DNA of 64,000 bases. It comes from Collinsella aerofaciens (GTDB lineage Bacteria > Actinomycetota > Coriobacteriia > Coriobacteriales > Coriobacteriaceae). The stretch's first letter is position 1. The number at the start of each line of letters is the position of its first letter. The DNA is taken from the NCBI RefSeq assembly GCF_009876115.1, contig NZ_WWSY01000001.1, forward strand, positions 1-64,000. Direction: 5' to 3'. Below the pieces are notes generated by a model. The model did not search any database. It saw only the letters and a program-made list of their open reading frames with translations, and had not been told where the DNA came from. Shown here piece by piece: positions 44,075 to 52,750 of this stretch. Position numbers and translations under genes: made by a program.

Positions 44075-45625
44075 ATGCCTATCATCGCAGCGCTCGTTGG
44101 CATCGTTTTGGGTGCCATCGCCGCCATTGCCTACATGCGCACCGCCAAGCAGGGTAGTCTTCACGAGGCCGACGAAAAAATCCAGTCGGCACACGCACAG
44201 GCTGAGTCCCTGATCGGTGATGCCAAGCGTCAGGCCGAGACCCTCAAAAAAGAGGCTCTGCTCGAGGCTAAAGAGGAGATCATCAAGAACAAGCAGGCCG
44301 CCGAGGCCGAGGACAAGCAGCGTAAGAACGAGATTCGTACGCTCGAGAACCGCGTGATGCAGCGCGAGGAATCCCTCGATCGCCGCAACGACGCTCTCGA
44401 CAAGCGCGAGCATCAGCTGTCCAGCCAGGCCGGTCAGGTCGAGAAGCGCTCCCGTGAGCTCGAGGAGCTCTGCGCAAAGCAGACCTCCGAGCTCGAGCGT
44501 ATCGCCGACCTTACCCGCGAGGACGCCCACAAGGAGCTCCTCGATAAGGTTCGCAGCGAGGTCACCCACGAGGCCGCCACGATCATTCGCGAGTCCGAGC
44601 AGCAGGTTCGCGCCGAGTGCCACAAGACCGCCCAGGAGATTCTGTCTCTGGCGATTCAGCGCTGCGCTGCCGACCACACTGCCGAGGTCACCGTTACCTC
44701 CGTGCACATTCCCTCTGATGACCTCAAGGGCCGTATCATCGGTCGCGAGGGTCGCAACATCCGGACCTTCGAGCAGGTTTCCGGCGTCAACCTCGTGATC
44801 GACGACACGCCCGAGACCGTCGTTCTTTCGAGCTTCGACCCGGTCCGTCGTGAGACCGCCCGTGTCGCCCTCGAGAACCTCATCGCCGACGGCCGCATTC
44901 ACCCTGCCCGTATCGAGGAGATGTATCACAAGGCCGCCGACCTGGTTCAGCAGCGCGTGCGTGAGGCTGGCGAGCAGGCTGCCTTCGATACCGGCATCCA
45001 CGACCTGCACCCCGAGATCGTCAAGACCCTTGGTGCCCTGCGCTACCGTACCTCGTTTGGTCAGAACGTGCTTCAGCACTCCCTCGAGGTCTCTGATCTG
45101 TGCGGCGTGATGGCTTCCGAGCTTGGCCTGGACGTTGTGACTGCCAAGCGTGCCGGCCTGCTGCACGACCTGGGCAAGGCAATCGACCATGACGTCGAGG
45201 GCCCGCATGCCGTCATCGGCGCTGAGCTGGCCCGCCGTTATGGCGAGAAACCCGTTATCGTCCACGCTATCGAGGCTCACCATGCCGATGTCGACCCCAA
45301 CACGGTGCTCGATGTCCTGGTACAGGCCGCGGATGCAGTCTCTGCCTCTCGCCCCGGTGCCCGTCGCGAGTCTGCCGAGAACTACATCAAGCGTCTTGAG
45401 AAGCTCGAGGAGATCGCCAACTCCCATGACGGCGTCGAGCGTACCTATGCCATGCAGGCTGGTCGCGAGGTCCACGTCATGGTTCAGCCTGACAAGATCT
45501 CCGATGCCCAGTCCACGGTTCTGGCTCACGATATCGCCCATCAGATCGAGGAAGAGATGGAGTATCCCGGTCAGGTGCGCGTCGTCGTGATTCGCGAGAG
45601 CCGCGCTGTCGATATCGCTAAATAA
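44075..45625 (+). CDS. rny: Ribonuclease Y
   Basis: A 516-residue RNase Y: N-terminal membrane anchor (about 1-20), a long charged coiled coil (about 25-195), a KH domain with [16 protein letters not shown], and an HD domain with [12 protein letters not shown] (about 362-373). It starts mRNA decay by endonucleolytic cleavage at the membrane. AAAAAGGAG lies six bases before the ATG at 44075, so I prefer it to GTG 44069. The next gene begins one base after its stop. Confidence 0.95.
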   Translation: MPIIAALVGIVLGAIAAIAYMRTAKQGSLHEADEKIQSAHAQAESLIGDAKRQAETLKKEALLEAKEEIIKNKQAAEAEDKQRKNEIRTLENRVMQREESLDRRNDALDKREHQLSSQAGQVEKRSRELEELCAKQTSELERIADLTREDAHKELLDKVRSEVTHEAATIIRESEQQVRAECHKTAQEILSLAIQRCAADHTAEVTVTSVHIPSDDLKGRIIGREGRNIRTFEQVSGVNLVIDDTPETVVLSSFDPVRRETARVALENLIADGRIHPARIEEMYHKAADLVQQRVREAGEQAAFDTGIHDLHPEIVKTLGALRYRTSFGQNVLQHSLEVSDLCGVMASELGLDVVTAKRAGLLHDLGKAIDHDVEGPHAVIGAELARRYGEKPVIVHAIEAHHADVDPNTVLDVLVQAADAVSASRPGARRESAENYIKRLEKLEEIANSHDGVERTYAMQAGREVHVMVQPDKISDAQSTVLAHDIAHQIEEEMEYPGQVRVVVIRESRAVDIAK

Positions 45626-45626
45626 C

Positions 45627-46712
45627 ATGAGCGACGCGAACGAGCTCATCTCATTTATCGCGTCGATGTCGGGGGAGGGCAACCTTCGCGTCGAGGAGAA
45701 CCTTGGCGAGGGGTATGTCCGCCTCCGCGTTTCGGAGGCCGAGCGGCGCCAGGCAAAGCACGACATTCAGCATGTCGAGGACATCGTCATCGAAATGCTC
45801 CGTAATGCTCGCGATGCCGGCGCCGACAAGGTCTATCTCGCCACGACCAAGGAAGATGGCGTCCGCACGCTTGTCTTTCTGGATAACGGTTCTGGCGTTC
45901 CGCAGGATATGCAAGAGCGAATCTTTGATGCCCGCGTTACCTCCAAGCTCGAGAGCATGAAGATGGACCGTTGGGGCGTTCACGGTCGTGGCATGGCATT
46001 GTTTTCGATCAAGCAGAACACCGACGAGGCCCGTGTGGTCACGTCCGGCGTCGATCTTGGTTCAGCCTTCAAGGTGAGCGTTGCGGCCGACCGCCTCAGT
46101 GAGCGTGCCGATCAGTCCAGCTGGCCCCAGGCCGTCAAGGATGAGGACGGACGTTATGTCTGCGCTCGCGGCCCACATAATATTATTCGCGCTGCTTGTG
46201 AGTTTGCGCTCGAGGAGTTGCGTGGTTGCGATGTCTATCTTGGTTCTCCGTCTGAGATTGCCGCGACCCTTTATGCTCAAGCGTCAAGTCGGCTCGATAC
46301 GTCTCGTCTCCTGTTCATTGATGACGAGAGTGAGCTTCCGGTTGTCGATCGTTTAGGCCTTGCTTCTGATGCCGAGGACTTTATCCGTATTTGTTCGGGT
46401 TTGGGTCTTGAGATGTCCGAGCGCACGGCCCATCGCATTTTGGCAGGGCAGATTAAGCCCGTTCGCGGTGTGACCGCGCGTCTGCTGCGCGAGCGTGATT
46501 CGTCCTCGCATGCGCCGGCTCCTGTCGATCTCGCGAAGGATCGTCGCGGGCTACGTATTGCCAAGGATGATATGGCACAGTTTTCGCGCGCTGTGGAACG
46601 CGACTTTAATGACCTTGCCGCCCGGTACTATCTCAACCTTTGCGGCGACCCAAAGATCCGTGTTTCGCGTGATCGAATCACCGTGACCTTTGATCTTGCC
46701 AAAGAGGAATAG
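45627..46712 (+). CDS. GHKL-superfamily ATPase of unknown function
   Basis: A 361-residue protein with a Bergerat ATP-binding fold: N-box Glu51...Asn60 (EDIVIEMLRNARDAGAD), G1 DNGSG (86-90) and G2 GVHGRG (117-122). There is no kinase H-box, no MutL or Hsp90 middle-domain signature, and no membrane segment. The C-terminal 200 residues (from about 160) match nothing I recognise. It is one base behind rny and 74 bp before spoVS, so a link to RNA decay or to SpoVS-type regulation is possible, but this is inference from position. The intact catalytic Glu and Asp suggest it hydrolyses ATP. Confidence 0.75.
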   Translation: MSDANELISFIASMSGEGNLRVEENLGEGYVRLRVSEAERRQAKHDIQHVEDIVIEMLRNARDAGADKVYLATTKEDGVRTLVFLDNGSGVPQDMQERIFDARVTSKLESMKMDRWGVHGRGMALFSIKQNTDEARVVTSGVDLGSAFKVSVAADRLSERADQSSWPQAVKDEDGRYVCARGPHNIIRAACEFALEELRGCDVYLGSPSEIAATLYAQASSRLDTSRLLFIDDESELPVVDRLGLASDAEDFIRICSGLGLEMSERTAHRILAGQIKPVRGVTARLLRERDSSSHAPAPVDLAKDRRGLRIAKDDMAQFSRAVERDFNDLAARYYLNLCGDPKIRVSRDRITVTFDLAKEE

Positions 46713-46719
46713 TGCCTTT

Positions 46720-46740
46720 ACCGAGTCCACTCGGTACGAT
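46720..46740 (+). promoter_or_regulatory. Palindrome and -10 region before spoVS
   Basis: ACCGAG-TCCA-CTCGGT (46720-46735) is a 6-bp inverted repeat directly joined to TACGAT (46735-46740). The right arm plus -10 reads CTCGGTACGAT, similar to the CTCGGGTA blocks before lepA and dnaJ. Confidence 0.4.
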
Positions 46741-46786
46741 ACAGTTATTGCAGTTAAAACGTACTTTTAAATGCAGGAGTTTCTTC

Positions 46787-47104
46787 ATGGATTGCCTGAA
46801 GGTATCAAGCAAATCATCGCCCGCGTCCGTTGCCGGCGCCATCGCCGGCATGGTCAAGGATGGTGTGCCCGTCAACATCCAGTGTGTCGGCGCCGGTGCC
46901 GTCAACCAGGCCATTAAGGCCGTTGCTATCGCGCGCGGTTTTTTGATTCCAACCGGTTTTGATATTTCCTGCGCGCCCGTGTTCTCCGACATCCTCATTA
47001 ACGGGGAGTCGCGCACGGCCATCCGCCTTTCTATCTACGTTCACCAGATCAATCGAGCTGCTATGGATAACGTCGTCATGGATGATGTTAAGCCTGTGGC
47101 ATAG
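46787..47104 (+). CDS. spoVS: Stage V sporulation protein S homologue
   Basis: A 105-residue SpoVS (Alba-like fold): CLKVSSKSSPASVAGAIAG, GAGAVNQAIKAVAIARGF and NGESRTAIRLSIYV. The Bacillus protein has 86 residues; this one has about 17 extra C-terminal residues. SpoVS proteins occur in many non-sporulating bacteria, where the role is unclear; nucleic acid binding is suspected. CAGGAG precedes the ATG. miaB follows after 39 bp. Confidence 0.92.
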   Translation: MDCLKVSSKSSPASVAGAIAGMVKDGVPVNIQCVGAGAVNQAIKAVAIARGFLIPTGFDISCAPVFSDILINGESRTAIRLSIYVHQINRAAMDNVVMDDVKPVA

Positions 47105-47143
47105 CTTCTGCTTGCCTTGTTTCGCTCCCCATCGTTAGGACTT

Positions 47144-48520
47144 ATGCACATGGACCAGCGTTCCGTACGCGATATTCTTGCCGGTAAAACCTACTTTATC
47201 CGCACCTTTGGCTGCCAGATGAATCAGCACGACTCCGAGCGTGTGAGCGGTCTGCTTGATTCGTATGGCTGCCTCATGGCGCTCGATCCCGCGCATGCCG
47301 ATATCGTTGTCTTCATGACGTGCTGCGTGCGCGAGGCCGCCGATACTCGCCTGTACGGGCAGTGCAATTCCTGCAAAAGCCTGCCGCCTTCGCCTTCGGG
47401 CAAGCGCGTGGTTGCCGTTGGCGGTTGCATCGCGCAGCGCGATGGCGAGGGCCTGCTCACCAACGTCGATAACGTCAATGTCATCTTTGGCACGCATTCC
47501 ATTGCACATGTGGCCGAGCTCATTGCCGAGGCGTTCCTTGATGGTAAGCGTCATATCCGCACCAATGAGCATGAGGATACGGATGCCATGAGCATGCCGT
47601 GGCATCGCGAGACTCAGTATCACGCCTGGGTGCCCATCATGACGGGCTGCAATAATTTCTGCACCTATTGCATCGTGCCGTACGTGCGCGGTCGCGAAAA
47701 GAGCCGCCCCTTCGAGGAGATTGTCGACGAGGTGACCGGTTTGGTGCGCCAGGGCGTGCGTGAGATTACGCTGCTGGGCCAAAACGTTAACTCATATGGT
47801 CGCGATCTGTTTGGCAAGCCGCGTTTTGCCGATTTGCTGCGTGCCGTGGGCGATACGGGCGTGGAGCGCATCTTCTTTACGTCTTCGCATCCCAAGGACC
47901 TGTTGCCCGAGACCATTGACGCCATGGCCGAGACGCTTGCCGTTATGCCGCAGCTGCACTTGGCCGTCCAGTCAGGTTCGACGCGGATCCTCAAAGAGAT
48001 GAATCGCCGTTATACACGCGAGGACTATCTGGGCCTTGTCGATCGCATTCGCAACCGCATGCCCGATATCGCGCTCTCGACCGACATTATCGTTGGCTTC
48101 CCGGGTGAGACTGAAGAAGACTTTGAGCAGACGCTCTCACTTGCCGAGACGGTCCGCTATGCTCAGGCCTATACCTTCATCTATTCCAAGCGCGCCGGTA
48201 CCCCGGCCGCCGAGATTGACGATCCTACGCCGCATGAGGTTATTCTCGAGCGTTTCAACCGTCTGGTTAAGGTTATCGAGACCACGGCACACGAGTATAA
48301 CCAGGGTGAGCTTCATACTGTGGTTCCGGCGCTCATTGAGGGAACGAGTAAAAAGAACGACGCGGTCCTGCTGGGCAAGAGTCCCAAGAATCAGACTGTG
48401 CATGCGCCTATCCCCGAGGGTTACAGCATCGATCAGCTTGTTGGCAAGATCGTTGATGTTGACGTTGACGTTGCCAAGACCTGGTATTTGTCCGGCTCCG
48501 TTGTGGGCGAGCCGCGCTAA
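47144..48520 (+). CDS. miaB: tRNA-2-methylthio-N6-dimethylallyladenosine synthase MiaB
   Basis: A 458-residue methylthiotransferase with TFGCQMNQHDSE, MTCCVRE and GGCIAQ in the N-terminal domain, the radical SAM motif CNNFCTYC followed by IVPYVRGREKSR, and a C-terminal TRAM domain. It converts i6A37 to ms2i6A37. The start at ATG 47144 (TAGGA upstream) is preferred; ATG 47150 is possible. Its stop overlaps the miaA ATG (TAATG), so the two enzymes acting on the same base are coupled. Confidence 0.95.
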   Translation: MHMDQRSVRDILAGKTYFIRTFGCQMNQHDSERVSGLLDSYGCLMALDPAHADIVVFMTCCVREAADTRLYGQCNSCKSLPPSPSGKRVVAVGGCIAQRDGEGLLTNVDNVNVIFGTHSIAHVAELIAEAFLDGKRHIRTNEHEDTDAMSMPWHRETQYHAWVPIMTGCNNFCTYCIVPYVRGREKSRPFEEIVDEVTGLVRQGVREITLLGQNVNSYGRDLFGKPRFADLLRAVGDTGVERIFFTSSHPKDLLPETIDAMAETLAVMPQLHLAVQSGSTRILKEMNRRYTREDYLGLVDRIRNRMPDIALSTDIIVGFPGETEEDFEQTLSLAETVRYAQAYTFIYSKRAGTPAAEIDDPTPHEVILERFNRLVKVIETTAHEYNQGELHTVVPALIEGTSKKNDAVLLGKSPKNQTVHAPIPEGYSIDQLVGKIVDVDVDVAKTWYLSGSVVGEPR

Positions 48521-49458
48521 TGGTTTCTCCCGGGGCAGGTCTTTCCGCCGTTGCGATCGTCGGTCCGACGGCGGTTGGTAAGAGTGATGTTGCCGACCGT
48601 TTGGCAGCTCGTCTTTCGTCCGAAGTGCTGTCGTGCGATGCGATGCAAATCTATCGCGGCATGGACATCGGTACCGCAAAGATGGCGCCCGATGAGTGCA
48701 CGGCGCCGCTGCGTCTCGTCGACATTGTAGAGCCGGGTGTGGCATATTCTGCTGCGCTTTATCAGGCCGACGCTCGCGCGCATGTTGAACGTCTCCTTGG
48801 TTCGGGTTGCCTGCCGGTTTTTTGCGGAGGTACGGGGCTGTATCTCAAGGCCGCCCTCGATGAGATGGACTTTCCCTCGGGTGAACTTGAGGACGATCGT
48901 CGTGCGGGCTATCAGGAGCTTGCCGAGCGTATTGGCGAGGAAGAACTGCATGCCTTGCTTGCCGAGCGCGATCCAGAATCGGCTGCTGTTATTCATCCCC
49001 ATAACGTGCGCCGTGTGATTCGTGCACTCGAGATGCATGATGATGGCGTCTCCTATGCGCAGCAAAAGTCGCAGTTTAGTGTTCCGCACGAGCATTATCA
49101 TGCCCTATGGTTTGGTCTGACGCGTAATCGCGAGGTGCTCTACGAGCGCATTAACCAGCGCGTCGATCTGATGTTTGAGCAGGGTCTTGTCGATGAGGTC
49201 CGCGGTCTTATGGGCCAGGGGCTGGGAGATGCCCTGACGTCGATGCAGGCAATTGGCTATAAAGAGATCATTGATGCTTTCAATGGCGTGATGAGCATGG
49301 ATGAGGCTCGCGAACTCATTAAGATGCGTTCGCGTCGTTATGCCAAGCGTCAGCTTTCGTGGTTTAAGCGCGATGACCGTATCGTGTGGTTTGATATGGA
49401 TGAATGTACGATCGATGAGGTCGTTGAGGATATCCTGCATCGTATTGAGGCTGCCTAA
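48520..49458 (+). CDS. miaA: tRNA dimethylallyltransferase MiaA
   Basis: A 312-residue MiaA with P-loop GPTAVGKS (15-22), CDAMQIYRGMDIGTAK and the RRYAKRQLSWF motif. It prenylates A37, making the MiaB substrate. Its start overlaps the miaB stop and its stop overlaps the hflX ATG. The order miaB-miaA-hflX is common in Firmicutes and Actinobacteria. Confidence 0.95.
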   Translation: MVSPGAGLSAVAIVGPTAVGKSDVADRLAARLSSEVLSCDAMQIYRGMDIGTAKMAPDECTAPLRLVDIVEPGVAYSAALYQADARAHVERLLGSGCLPVFCGGTGLYLKAALDEMDFPSGELEDDRRAGYQELAERIGEEELHALLAERDPESAAVIHPHNVRRVIRALEMHDDGVSYAQQKSQFSVPHEHYHALWFGLTRNREVLYERINQRVDLMFEQGLVDEVRGLMGQGLGDALTSMQAIGYKEIIDAFNGVMSMDEARELIKMRSRRYAKRQLSWFKRDDRIVWFDMDECTIDEVVEDILHRIEAA

Positions 49459-50747
49459 TGGCCCGTTTCCCCCTTGTTCCCACGGCACCCGAGCCCGAGC
49501 GTGCCATTTTAGTTGGTGTTGAGTGGCGCGACAATGCATGGCCGCTCGATCGCTCGCTTGATGAGCTGGAGCGTCTTGCCCACACAGCTGGTGCCCAGTG
49601 CGTGGCACGCTTGTCGCAGCGTTTGGTAAAGCCGTATCCTAAATCGTTTATCGGTTCCGGTAAGGTAGAGGAGCTGTGCGGCCTGGTGCATCGCATGGAT
49701 GCCGATGTCGTTATTTTTGACGACGACCTGACCCCCTCGCAGCAATCCTATTTGGAGAAAGCCGTGGGCGAGCCGGTAAAGATTATCGATCGTACTGCAC
49801 TGATCCTGGATATCTTTGGCCTGCATGCTCAGACGCGTGAGGGACGCCTGCAGGTACAGCTGGCACAGCTTCAATATTTGTTGCCTCGCCTGCGTGGCAT
49901 GTGGAGCCATCTCGCTAAGGAGCAGACGCGCGGCGGCATCGGCTCACGTTTTGGTCAGGGCGAAAGTCAGCTCGAGGTCGACCGTCGCCTCATTCGTAAT
50001 AAGATCGCTGCGCTTCGTCGTGAGCTCAAGCAGGTTGAACAGCGTCGCGATGTTCAATCCAAGAGTCGCATTGAGTCCCCGGCGTTTCGCGTCGCGTTAG
50101 CCGGTTATACCAATGCCGGTAAATCGACGTTACTCAATCGTCTGACCGGCTCTACGGTACTTTCGCAGGACAAGCTGTTTGCTACGCTCGACCCGACGAC
50201 GCGTTCGTATCGTCTGCCCGGCGGTCGCGGCATGACGATTACCGATACCGTCGGCTTTATTCAAAAGCTGCCCCATGGTCTGGTCGATGCCTTTAAATCG
50301 ACGCTGTCCGAGGTTTTGGGTGCCGATCTAATTCTCAAAGTCGTAGATGCGTCTGACGAGGACTATGAGCGGCAGCTGGAGGCTGTCGACCGCGTGCTTG
50401 ATGAGATCGGCGCCGGAGAGCGTTTAACGCTTACCGTATTCAATAAAATCGATCTTCTCGATAGCGTCGATCGATTGAGTTTCCGTGGTCGCTATCCGGA
50501 GGCCGTTCTGTTCTCGGCCCAAACGGGCGAGGGGCTCGACGATCTCGTCGACCGGATTGCTCGCGAGGCAGCTGCCACCGATGTGTTGCTCTCCGCTGAT
50601 ATCCCGTATCGTGAGGGCGCTCTCATCACGCTGGTGCATGAGCAGGGAACCCTTCTGCATGAGGAATATCTCGAGGACGGCGTTCGCGTTGTGGCGAAAC
50701 TGCCGGCTCGTATTGCACCGCGGCTCGAGCGTTATCGCACCGAGTAG
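49458..50747 (+). CDS. hflX: GTPase HflX
   Basis: A 429-residue HflX with the N-terminal nucleotide-binding domain (DDDLTPSQQSYLEK), the glycine-rich linker TRGGIGSRFGQGESQLE, and the G domain with GYTNAGKST (216-224), DTVGFIQKLPH and NKIDLL. It splits or rescues ribosomes under stress. The 3' end overlaps the convergent acyltransferase gene by 16 bp. Confidence 0.95.
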   Translation: MARFPLVPTAPEPERAILVGVEWRDNAWPLDRSLDELERLAHTAGAQCVARLSQRLVKPYPKSFIGSGKVEELCGLVHRMDADVVIFDDDLTPSQQSYLEKAVGEPVKIIDRTALILDIFGLHAQTREGRLQVQLAQLQYLLPRLRGMWSHLAKEQTRGGIGSRFGQGESQLEVDRRLIRNKIAALRRELKQVEQRRDVQSKSRIESPAFRVALAGYTNAGKSTLLNRLTGSTVLSQDKLFATLDPTTRSYRLPGGRGMTITDTVGFIQKLPHGLVDAFKSTLSEVLGADLILKVVDASDEDYERQLEAVDRVLDEIGAGERLTLTVFNKIDLLDSVDRLSFRGRYPEAVLFSAQTGEGLDDLVDRIAREAAATDVLLSADIPYREGALITLVHEQGTLLHEEYLEDGVRVVAKLPARIAPRLERYRTE

Positions 50748-51436
50748 ACGATCTCCAAAATGCCCAGAATGATGGGCTGATGCAGCAGATAAAAGGGGAG
50801 AGCGTGACGTCCAAGGCTGGCGAGCGCCGGCAGGGGGTTGGCGTAGGCCCAGCTAGGGACGGTCTTATCGATACTCTTCGCTATGCGTGCGGCGAAGTAT
50901 CCTGCAAGATACATAAAGATAAACGGGATGATGGGGTAGTAATCACCTGAGACAAACCCAGGGCTCGGAAATCCCAGCCACGCCAGGTAGGGGACAGGGT
51001 AGATCGTTTTGGGGATGCTCCAGGTGAGGGCGAACAACACAAGGCATAGGGGCATGCCCCATCTCGCCGTTATCTTCTTAAGGACGGGATCGGTCAACGC
51101 CACGATGCCGGTGCATGCGGCCATGCAGTAGATGATGCCAAAATTAACCGAATCGTCGAATGAGACAAGTGTTGTTGCCAACCAGACAACGAGTGCTGCT
51201 AAGGCGTATTTGGCGGCACGTTTGATATTGTTGCGCGAAAGAGTGCACATCCAACCCGCGATAAACAAAAATACCCAGCTGATGCTGGCGCGCCAGACGT
51301 CTTGAAAGACAGTCTGGGTAAACCAAGGCATATCCCAGCCGTACAGGTAGGCGAGATCATAGCAAGCGTGAAAACCTGCCATAGAAATCATCGTAAACCC
51401 GCGGACGGTATCAAAGATGGTTATGCGTTTTTGCAT
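50732..51436 (-). CDS. DUF1624/HGSNAT-like membrane acyltransferase
   Basis: A 234-residue polytopic protein beginning MQKRITIFDTVRGFTMISM, with the FDxxRG motif, the downstream FHACYDLAYLYG and at least six hydrophobic segments. The family (heparan-alpha-glucosaminide N-acetyltransferase catalytic region, DUF1624) transfers acyl groups across membranes; the substrate is unknown here. Its ATG overlaps the lexA stop (TAATG), so it appears to be the second gene of the lexA transcript. Confidence 0.8.
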   Translation of the reverse strand: MQKRITIFDTVRGFTMISMAGFHACYDLAYLYGWDMPWFTQTVFQDVWRASISWVFLFIAGWMCTLSRNNIKRAAKYALAALVVWLATTLVSFDDSVNFGIIYCMAACTGIVALTDPVLKKITARWGMPLCLVLFALTWSIPKTIYPVPYLAWLGFPSPGFVSGDYYPIIPFIFMYLAGYFAARIAKSIDKTVPSWAYANPLPALASLGRHALPFYLLHQPIILGILEIVYSVR

Positions 51437-52080
51437 TACGAGAACCGGCGCATCAAGCCGACGACTTTGCCCAGGATAACGGGATTCGTTGCATAGATAG
51501 GCTCCATAGTGTCGTTCTCGGGCTGCAAGCGCACACGCCCCTGCTCCTTGTAGAACGTCTTGACGGTCGCCGAACCATCAATCATGGCCACGACAATTTC
51601 GCCGTTCATGGCACTCTTTTGTTCACGGACGATGATGTAATCGCCATTGAAGATGCCGACATTGATCATTGAGCTCCCATGCACCTCAAGGATAAAGGAA
51701 CCCTGATCAGTGGCGATTTCGGTCGGGATAGTAAACGTGTCTTCGATATTCTGCTCAGCCAGAATGGGAATCCCAGCCGCAACGCGACCAACGAGCGGTA
51801 GCGAGACCGTTCCGCGAGGTGCGGTGGGCTCGTCAGATTTAGAAATTGAGACAGAGGACCCGTCCTCGTTAAAGAGTTCCAGGGCGCGCGGTTTGGTGGC
51901 ATCGCGCTTGAGTAGCCCGCGCGCCTCCAGGGCAGAGAGATGGGCGTGCACGGTGCTGGGGGAGGAAAGACCCACGGCAGAAGCCATCTCGCGCACGCTG
52001 GGTGGATAACCCTTCTCCTGCTGATATTCCTTGATGAAGTCGTAAATTTGCTGCTGACGCTTGGTAATTTTGCGAGCCAT
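51436..52080 (-). CDS. lexA: LexA repressor
   Basis: A 214-residue LexA: N-terminal winged HTH (about 5-65, YPPSVREMASAVGLSSPSTVHAHL split), cleavage site Ala102-Gly103 in GRVAAGIPI, and the catalytic Ser137 (HGSSM) and Lys174 (TVKTF). It represses SOS genes until RecA filaments trigger self-cleavage. The ATG at 52080 follows AGAGGATGCCCTG. Its promoter region carries three SOS boxes, so it is autoregulated and shares control with the divergent LysM gene. Confidence 0.97.
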   Translation of the reverse strand: MARKITKRQQQIYDFIKEYQQEKGYPPSVREMASAVGLSSPSTVHAHLSALEARGLLKRDATKPRALELFNEDGSSVSISKSDEPTAPRGTVSLPLVGRVAAGIPILAEQNIEDTFTIPTEIATDQGSFILEVHGSSMINVGIFNGDYIIVREQKSAMNGEIVVAMIDGSATVKTFYKEQGRVRLQPENDTMEPIYATNPVILGKVVGLMRRFS

Positions 52081-52103
52081 CAGGGCATCCTCTCTACCCA
52101 TGT

Positions 52104-52173
52104 CAAACAAATGTTCGAATTATGCTTGACAGGAACAACTGTTCGAAGATAATAATAACCGAACATTCGTTCT
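52104..52173. promoter_or_regulatory. Three SOS boxes at exact 28-bp spacing between lexA and the LysM gene
   Basis: CAAACAAATGTTCG (52104-52117), GGAACAACTGTTCG (52132-52145) and CGAACATTCGTTCT (52160-52173) each match the CGAAC-N4-GTTCG box with one change. Their starts are exactly 28 bp apart. For the plus strand, TTGACA (52126-52131) and GATAAT (52148-52153) enclose the middle box in a 16-bp spacer. For the minus strand, CATAAT between the first two boxes could serve lexA. Confidence 0.85.
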
Positions 52174-52240
52174 CGCGCTAGACATTTTTGTCCGCGCGGC
52201 TTGATAAAACTGTTCTCAGCAAAACACGCGAGAGGAGAAC

Positions 52241-52693
52241 ATGATGAACGCAACGAATATGGTCCAGGGAAACCTCGCCCTTAAGCTTGAGACGCCTGCA
52301 GAACCCACTTTTACGGTTGTTCAGGGTGGCCGCTCCGGCTTTCAGCCTTTGACCGTAAAGCCTGCTCGCAATCAGCAGGCTGTAGTCGCGCCGGCCCACG
52401 TTGCCCTGAAGGTTCCGACGATTGTCGCCGTCGCCGTTGCGCTTACGCTCTTCTTTGTCCTCGCTACGTCGGTCTTTAGCGCTCGTCACGCCGCGTATGC
52501 CGAGTCCGTTTCCAACATTACCTACGAGACCATTCGCGTTCAGCCTGGCGATTCTCTTTGGTCGCTTGCCGAAGAATATCCAATCGAAGGCCTTTCCACG
52601 CAAGAGACTTCCGACATGATCCGTAGCGTCAATCATCTGGAGCATGGTTCGCTCGCCGCCGGTGCGCATCTTAAGGTTCCTGCTCGTTCGTAA
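52241..52693 (+). CDS. LysM-domain membrane protein, YneA-like SOS division inhibitor candidate
   Basis: A 150-residue protein with a 58-residue cytoplasmic part, one transmembrane helix (59-80) and an extracellular LysM domain (about 96-147, ETIRVQPGDSLWSLAEEY). YneA of Bacillus and its analogues have this TM-LysM layout, lie divergent to lexA, are SOS-controlled and delay division after DNA damage. All three features hold here. The cytoplasmic N-terminus is longer than in YneA. GAGAGGAGAAC precedes the ATG. nrdR and dut follow on the same strand. Function is inferred. Confidence 0.8.
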   Translation: MMNATNMVQGNLALKLETPAEPTFTVVQGGRSGFQPLTVKPARNQQAVVAPAHVALKVPTIVAVAVALTLFFVLATSVFSARHAAYAESVSNITYETIRVQPGDSLWSLAEEYPIEGLSTQETSDMIRSVNHLEHGSLAAGAHLKVPARS

Positions 52694-52706
52694 TCATTAT
52701 CGCGCT

Positions 52707-52750
52707 GCGCATGGTACCCTTGTTATCGTTTAAGAGGAGGTACCATGCGC
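52707..52750 (+). promoter_or_regulatory. 12-bp inverted repeat enclosing the nrdR start
   Basis: GCGCATGGTACC (52707-52718) and GGTACCATGCGC (52739-52750) are perfect reverse complements with a 20-nt loop. The right arm contains the nrdR ATG, and the ribosome site AAGAGGAGG lies at the loop/arm border. If transcribed as a whole it would hide the start codon; as DNA it could be an operator. Confidence 0.55.
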
